Source of the DNA: Mansonella perstans
Lineage: Eukaryota > Nematoda > Chromadorea > Rhabditida > Onchocercidae
Length of the DNA: 40,492 nucleotides
Assembly: GCA_037074765.1 (NCBI GenBank)
Contig: JBAMDO010000325.1
Coordinates: 1 to 40,492 of the forward strand
Reading direction: 5' to 3'
The position numbers and the translations under genes are program-made. The notes beneath the pieces were generated by a model. The model was not told where the DNA came from. It made no database searches and worked only from the letters and a program-made list of their open reading frames with translations. The first letter of the stretch is position 1. Each line of letters starts with the position of its first letter. Shown one piece after another: positions 35,392-40,492 of this stretch.

Positions 35392-37406
35392 TCAATTCTT
35401 CTCTATGTCTGCGACAATTTTCGTTGATTTAGGTTGATGTTTTTCCTTCACGTGTGTAGAAAATGTTGATTTTTCAGCGAATACTTTCCCACAACCAGGT
35501 CGTTTGCACTGATAAAGAAATGGTTTCTTGTGCTTTTTCCTATGTTCTATATATTCCGTTCTATTCATCATATTCGCAGCACATCTAGGATAAGGACAAT
35601 CATACTGCTTATCTGAAAAACTTCTGATATGACGCTTATATTTATAATTCACGCATTTCCTATATTTTATTGCGTGCTTTTTCAACCTTACGTAATCCAA
35701 TATGAGCAACGAAGCCTTTAAATGAACCTTTTTAAGAAAAAAGAAATCATTTAAATTCATAGAGTATTAGGATACCAATAACTACTATCATTGGCATTAT
35801 TTACAAAGCAAGTGACAAGCAACTCCTTTACGAATGTTGGAAAATGTTCATTCTATTTCAGGCAGACAAATGTAAATTTGCAAAACTAACAAGGTGTCCC
35901 GTGAATCATATGCTGGTGTCTTACCAAGCTATGTTTTTGTGTGAAATTTTTGGAACAATTTCTGCACTGAAATTTAAATTGATGTTTTTTCTTGTGTCTA
36001 CCAAGTCCTTGTGAACTATTGAATATTCGCCCACAGCCGGGTATTTTGCATTCATAACGAAATGGTTTCTTATGCCCTTTCTTGTGTTTCAAATATTCAC
36101 TTCTCTTTGTCATACTCGCAGTACATCCTTGATATTCACAGTCATATCTATCTGAAAAAATGTGAAATTTATCTTTATGATATATGTTGTGATCAGTTCA
36201 TTTCATTGCTCGTTTTCTCGAAGTTATTTATTCGCATAAAAACATCAAATTTAAATCTTTTTTGAAAAATCCTTTTTAAATTCATTGGTTATTACGATAT
36301 CAATAGTGACTCTCTATGGAGGATGGAAAAATGTCGTAGCATAAATTGAATTTTTTATTGATATTCCACTGATGCTTTGCAGAGCATTTCAAGTGCATTA
36401 TATTTCAGGGGACAAATATAAAACTGCAAAACTTACTATTTACTCCGCGACACTTTTGTTCATGTCTTTCCTGTGATGCTTACTTGAAAAAAAATCGCCA
36501 CAATGTTTGCATTCAAATGACTTCTTTTCCTCTTTTTTCTTCATACTCGCATTGTACCTTTTCTCATCTGAACACACTTTTGTATATTTTTTTCAGTTAA
36601 CATTCTATTACTTCGTCTGCTAACTTATCGAAGCAATCTAAAAGTTGATCATAAGAATCTCAGTGTCATATATTAAACCTACCAAATTGGGGAGGAAAGC
36701 TATTTACTTTTCCTCTCGAGTACTGGAAATTAAAAGTTGGCCTTAGTGTTGTTTTTAATGGAATAATCTTCCACAACAAATAAGTGTCAAATAGATCAGT
36801 TTCTGCTTTCGATTTTTTATGGTCTGCACTCTTAATTTTAAACAAATAAGTCAAATTAAACAATTCTAAAGTACTGAACGAAAAGTAATTACGCAGTTCT
36901 TTACCACTTGTTCCCGGTAATTCGCCAACAGTATTTCTCCATCCACTGTCATGTGCATTTCTGTCTGGATCAAATAGTGATAAATCGAAATTGTCGACAG
37001 TTTCTCTGGAGAGAGCAGCTGTTTCAGGATCACTTAGTAGTGAATTGTTATCCTCGACAATTTTCCGGATGAAATCAATGTCATCACTCGTTTCTAGCGG
37101 TTCTTCATCAATATTTCTCCATTCATTGTTATATGCACCTGTATCTGAGCCAAGAATTGACTCCAAATGCATGTGATCGAGGACATTATAGTCATCTGAG
37201 AAGAGATTATCGCTTATGTGATTCGGTTGAATTACCATTGCATCTTGGTATGAGGTGTCTGAGGCAGCAAGTTGGCGAAGATAAATAGGCACGGCATTTT
37301 GTGAATTAGAATTAATGCCATCATTGTCGGGCCTAGGTGTCGAGGAGGATTTCTTCCGAGCTGAAGCGATGCAAAGGAAAATGCTGAACCAAATGATATA
37401 TGCCAT
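35392..37406 (-). CDS. Copy F: signal-like, acidic, six-finger C2H2 protein; exon 2 frameshifted
   Basis: Model: exon 1 36893-37406, exon 2 36437-36567, exon 3 35891-36151, exon 4 35392-35612. Exon 1 is open for 171 codons: ATG, a 16-residue hydrophobic segment ending ASA, RKKSSSTPRP, then the acidic region with VDNFDLSLFDPD and the end GTSGKEL. The hydrophobic frame also continues upstream without an ATG, so I start at the ATG in ATCGATGG. Exon 2 is one base short: near 36478 it has GTGATGCT where the others have GTGATTGCT or GTGATCGCT. This breaks the C2HC finger after HCGDFF and causes a stop. Exons 3 and 4 are open with five intact fingers. Exon 3 finger 2 has SSQGLGR and finger 3 has QKHSLVR, both unique. 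The lesion is not in a long homopolymer, so it may be real; skipping of exon 2 would keep the frame because it is phase 1-1. Confidence 0.75.
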
Positions 37407-38814
37407 CGATGTAGCGAAGAACAATGCGAATTTTTGCAATGTCCGGAATTCTCGAATGGAAGGTTTTTATTTCGATTTGTCGGAATTAAACGACCAAAGG
37501 TTGAAATAACTTTTAATGTGATTTCACAATCGGATTATTTCCCACATTTTGTCTCATTTCCCTATTCATAAATTCAAAGTTTGCGCTTTTGGACTATGAA
37601 GGAAATTCAGCTAGAGTCGTCGGTTTCGATGCTCAAACCATTGGAAAAAAACGAGATCCTTGTAATTATCATCTAAGTATAGTTTTTGATTTTTGGGAAC
37701 ATTTTTCAGGCATTTCTGATGTAAAGTTGGCATACATTTGGCCAAATGCCACGGATGGAACTTCGCTGAATGGATGTGTTTTTGAGGTATTCCAACTATA
37801 ACTGTTATTACCTTCTAACATATATTCATAGCAGAAAGGTTTTCCCAGTACGAGAGAGAATTTCAATTCAAGCTAAAACAGTTTTTGGAAGGATGGAGCA
37901 AAATTTAAATGTTTGTGACAAATAGGATGATAATAAATGATACCAATGAATAGTTGGCATCAAACATCAGCAGCTGAATGAAATTTTAATCTGTACGGTA
38001 TTGAATTAGTTTGTGTTTTTTAATCCAGTATGGGTGCCATATGATTTGCATTTGCTGTAAAAAATTTTTGATTTTTAATTTTGGTGACGTTGATTATTTG
38101 AAAATGACAAACACACTGGCTTATTCGTGACAAAATTTATATTATCGTAACATGCTGGCATTTGAATTTTATTAGTTCAAGCATTTACCGTGTCTTTCGA
38201 TAAGGGAATTTGGAATCTATGTATAGCTTTCGTAAAGCAAAATTTCTGCTGGCCTGTGAAGTTTTTTATTTTCGCTATCAATTTCGAAAAAAATAATTAC
38301 CAAAATTAAAAATGAGAGCATGAAAAGCAAACTGCAAATACAAGGTGAGCGATGGAATTGAAATGTGATCATTTGAAAATGTGATTAAAATTCTAGCAAT
38401 GAATGAGAAATGTCAGGAATAAGCTAGTGTTTGTCATTTTCAAATATTCAATGTCACCAAAATTAAAGACCGAAATATGGATTAAAAAAAAGTACTGGAT
38501 TAAAAAACACAAACTTATTCTATACCGTTAAGATTAAAATTCCATTCAACTGCTGACGTTTAATACCAACTAATCATTGGTATCATTTATGCAAGTTACC
38601 ATTCTATTTGTCACAAACATTTAAATTTTGCTCCATCCTTCCAAAAACTGTTTTAGCTTAAATTGAAATTCTCTTTCGTACTGGGAAAATTTTTCTGCTA
38701 TGAATATATGTTAGAAGGTAATAACTAATTGTTACAGTTGGAATACCTCAAAAACACATCCATCTAGGGAAGTTCCATCCGTGGCATTTGGACAAATGTG
38801 TGTCAACTATACGC
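37407..38814. repeat. Upstream spacer of copy F with long inverted repeat
   Basis: Near-palindrome with left arm about 37719-38131, right arm about 38412-38814 and a ~280-base loop. It is almost identical to the spacer upstream of copy D. No gene is supported; the plus-strand 70-codon frame at 37589-37801 is shared with D only because the two spacers are near-identical. Confidence 0.8.
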
Positions 38815-40289
38815 CTTTTTAACTGAAAAGACAGCTGAATTACCCACTCCATTTCATTCGGATATTAGTCAGTTAACACTGTCGCATCAAACGGAAAAGA
38901 ATCATGAAATTAATCTGACAAAGCTTCATTTTTTTCAGCTTCAAAATTCTGTTCATAAGAATTATGAAATTTCTCATTTAAAATAAAAAGCTGTTATAAG
39001 TTGTCTGTTCGCCTTACATTATCACTCTTTGGCGTCTTTTCTTTCTTTTGCACAGTTTGTTAAGATATATTCCTTAGTTATCAATTTAAAATGCCACTTT
39101 TCATCATTTACAAGGTCATTTCATGAGTGGTTTATAAATTGTTTACTTCAAGTAACCTGACCTACATCCTTAACCTACATTATTATTAATGAAGAAATTA
39201 AACGCTTGAAAATCGAAATTTATAATGAGGTTAAAAAATCACATAAATCATGAGAAAGGTTCCTGAGTTTTGTTTTGAAAAGCTAAACACAAATACAAGG
39301 AATTCCTTATCGAACGACATGGCAAGTAAAACAATTCAAATGACTTGAAGAGCAGCTTGTTTTAAAGATATAATTTTCGTTATGTTTCGCTTTTAGTGTA
39401 GTGCCCACTCAAGTCAATCAAAAAAAAACCAAATATATGGCCTCACTCAAGTATATCAAAAAAAGATCAAACAAAAGTTATCACAAAAAATGTAATACAT
39501 TATCCAAAATAGAGCGATAACCGGTAAAAAAAACAAGAATTACTAAAGCAAATGCAGAACTTAATATTAAAATAATCAGTTAATATCAATTAATCTGAAA
39601 GAAAAAATAAACTAAACAAAATTATTATATAATAAAAAAAATCAAACCCATCCTTCATTAAAGATCTAGGAAAAAATGAATCTTATCATAATCCATATGA
39701 CAATAAAGTAAGGAACTAGATCCAGCAAAATGCAAAAAAAAATAAACGAAAAAGAACCAAAATTACTAATAACCAAGGTAAAATAAAATGAATAGAATGA
39801 AAAAACTTCAAAGTATTTCTACAAATACTAAATCTCCCCCCAAACCTACCAAACTACATATTTCCTTAAATGAAGAACAGAAGTCATTAAACTAGTAGTA
39901 AATACCGGGAGCTCAATATCTTATTTGCCCTCAAATTAAAACATAACCAGTAAAAGCAATTCCTATTAATAAAAAGTACATACAAATGCACCACATAACA
40001 AGTATTACGTAAGCTATTGCATATTTCCGGAAGCATGTCGTCTGCTGCATTTGTCGAAGAATGCCCGAACTGTGGATATAGTTGCGCTAGGTCTGAATGG
40101 GAATCTTTTAAACGCTATTGCCAAAAGTACTAAGAAAAAAAAAAGTTTAAGAAAAGAAAAGTGTTAAAGGAAAACTTGGCTTATCATGTTTTCGATGTTT
40201 TGAAGAGTATTCATAATTCTATTTCAGGCAGACAAATGCAAAATTGCAAAACTAACTGTGTAATCCGCGACACTGACGCTCATGTCTTC
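38815..40289. repeat. Downstream spacer of copy G (type I)
   Basis: Nearly identical to the spacers of B and E, with one minisatellite unit and the type I insert (about 39320-39662). It contains the same plus-strand Cys-rich short frame as B (about 40037-40133). No confident gene. Confidence 0.8.
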
Positions 40290-40492
40290 TCAATTCTTCT
40301 CTATGTCTGCGACAATTTTCGTTGATTTAGGTTGATGTTTTTCTTTCACGTGTGTAGAAAGTGTTGATTTTCCGCGAATACTTTTCCCACAACCAGGTCG
40401 TTTGCACTGATAAAGAAATGGTTTCTCGTGCTTTTTCCTATGTTTTATATATTCCGCTTGATTCATCATATTCGCAGCACATTCCGGATAAG
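40290..40492 (-). CDS. Copy G: last exon of another zinc-finger copy, cut by the window end
   Basis: Only exon 4 is present, and its acceptor side lies beyond the window. It encodes the end of the first CX4C finger, the complete second finger and the STKIVADIEKN-stop tail. Relative to C it lost one base (TTTTCCGCG) and gained one T in the next run (ACTTTTCCC), so the frame is restored with a few changed residues just after the CGK of the second finger. Zinc ligands are kept. Spacer type groups it with B and E. Confidence 0.65.
   Translation of the reverse strand, partial: YPECAANMMNQAEYIKHRKKHEKPFLYQCKRPGCGKSIRGKSTLSTHVKEKHQPKSTKIVADIEKN

Noticed and set aside
36991..37176. Plus-strand frames rich in Ser (MSTVSLERAAVSG...) and MPSLSGLGVEEDFF... 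opposite exon 1
   Set aside because: Antisense of the acidic and signal-like exon. The second frame changes in A, C and D because of the small indels, and no splice or start context supports it.
37589..37801. Plus-strand 70-codon frame (and minus-strand 65-codon frame) at the base of the palindrome arms
   Set aside because: Identical only in D and F, whose spacers are near-identical overall; broken in A and C. No recognised domain and no sign of codon constraint.
1..40492. The array as a retrotransposon or DNA transposon
   Set aside because: No reverse transcriptase, integrase, transposase or long terminal repeats were recognised. The inverted arms are internal spacers and not element ends flanked by target-site duplications that I could see.

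Overview
The window looks like AT-rich nematode genomic DNA, most likely from a spirurid or filarial worm. The sequence signs are split genes with TTTTCAG-type acceptors, introns of about 290-570 bases, and a protein kinase A catalytic-subunit fragment that resembles nematode KIN-1. The genus cannot be named from sequence alone. No rRNA, tRNA, CRISPR array or recognisable reverse transcriptase/transposase was found.

Layout. Most of the window is a higher-order tandem array of one multi-exon C2H2 zinc-finger gene on the minus strand. I label the copies A (4022-6022), B (8888-10689), C (14499-16527), D (18718-20717), E (23590-25598), F (35392-37406) and G (40290 to the window end). A scrambled plus-strand relic, B' (11665-12292), lies head-to-head with B. 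The gene model has four coding exons. Exon 1 encodes a hydrophobic signal-like N-terminus and an acidic Asp/Ser-rich region. Exon 2 has one C2HC finger, exon 3 has three C2H2 fingers, and exon 4 has two. Every splice junction is phase 1 with recognisable GT...AG signals. The hypothetical intact product is about 375 residues.

Spacers. Left block L (1-3325, 12293-13385, 31370-34262) starts each sub-array. Downstream spacers come in two types, with or without a ~350-base insert. Upstream spacers of A, C, D and F carry ~400-base inverted-repeat arms around a ~270-base loop. The copies form the series A-B(-B'), C-D-E and F-G.

Between E and L3 is a mostly single-copy segment (about 26761-31369). 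It holds five consecutive exons (28450-30901, minus) encoding the C-terminal 239 residues of a PKA catalytic subunit, matching about residues 112-350 of the 350-residue family standard. The N-lobe exons are not visible in the window.

Most interesting signal. The array copies are nearly identical in introns and spacers, yet they differ by clustered amino-acid changes at the DNA-contacting helix positions of particular fingers, with mosaic sharing between copies. This pattern suggests diversifying selection and/or gene conversion. The combination of a signal-peptide-like N-terminus with zinc fingers is unusual. In three copies (A, C, D) a one-base deletion uncouples that N-terminus but leaves an in-frame internal Met (Met57) open through all exons. 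Every copy has at least one apparent lesion or is incomplete, so consensus error in the assembly must be excluded.
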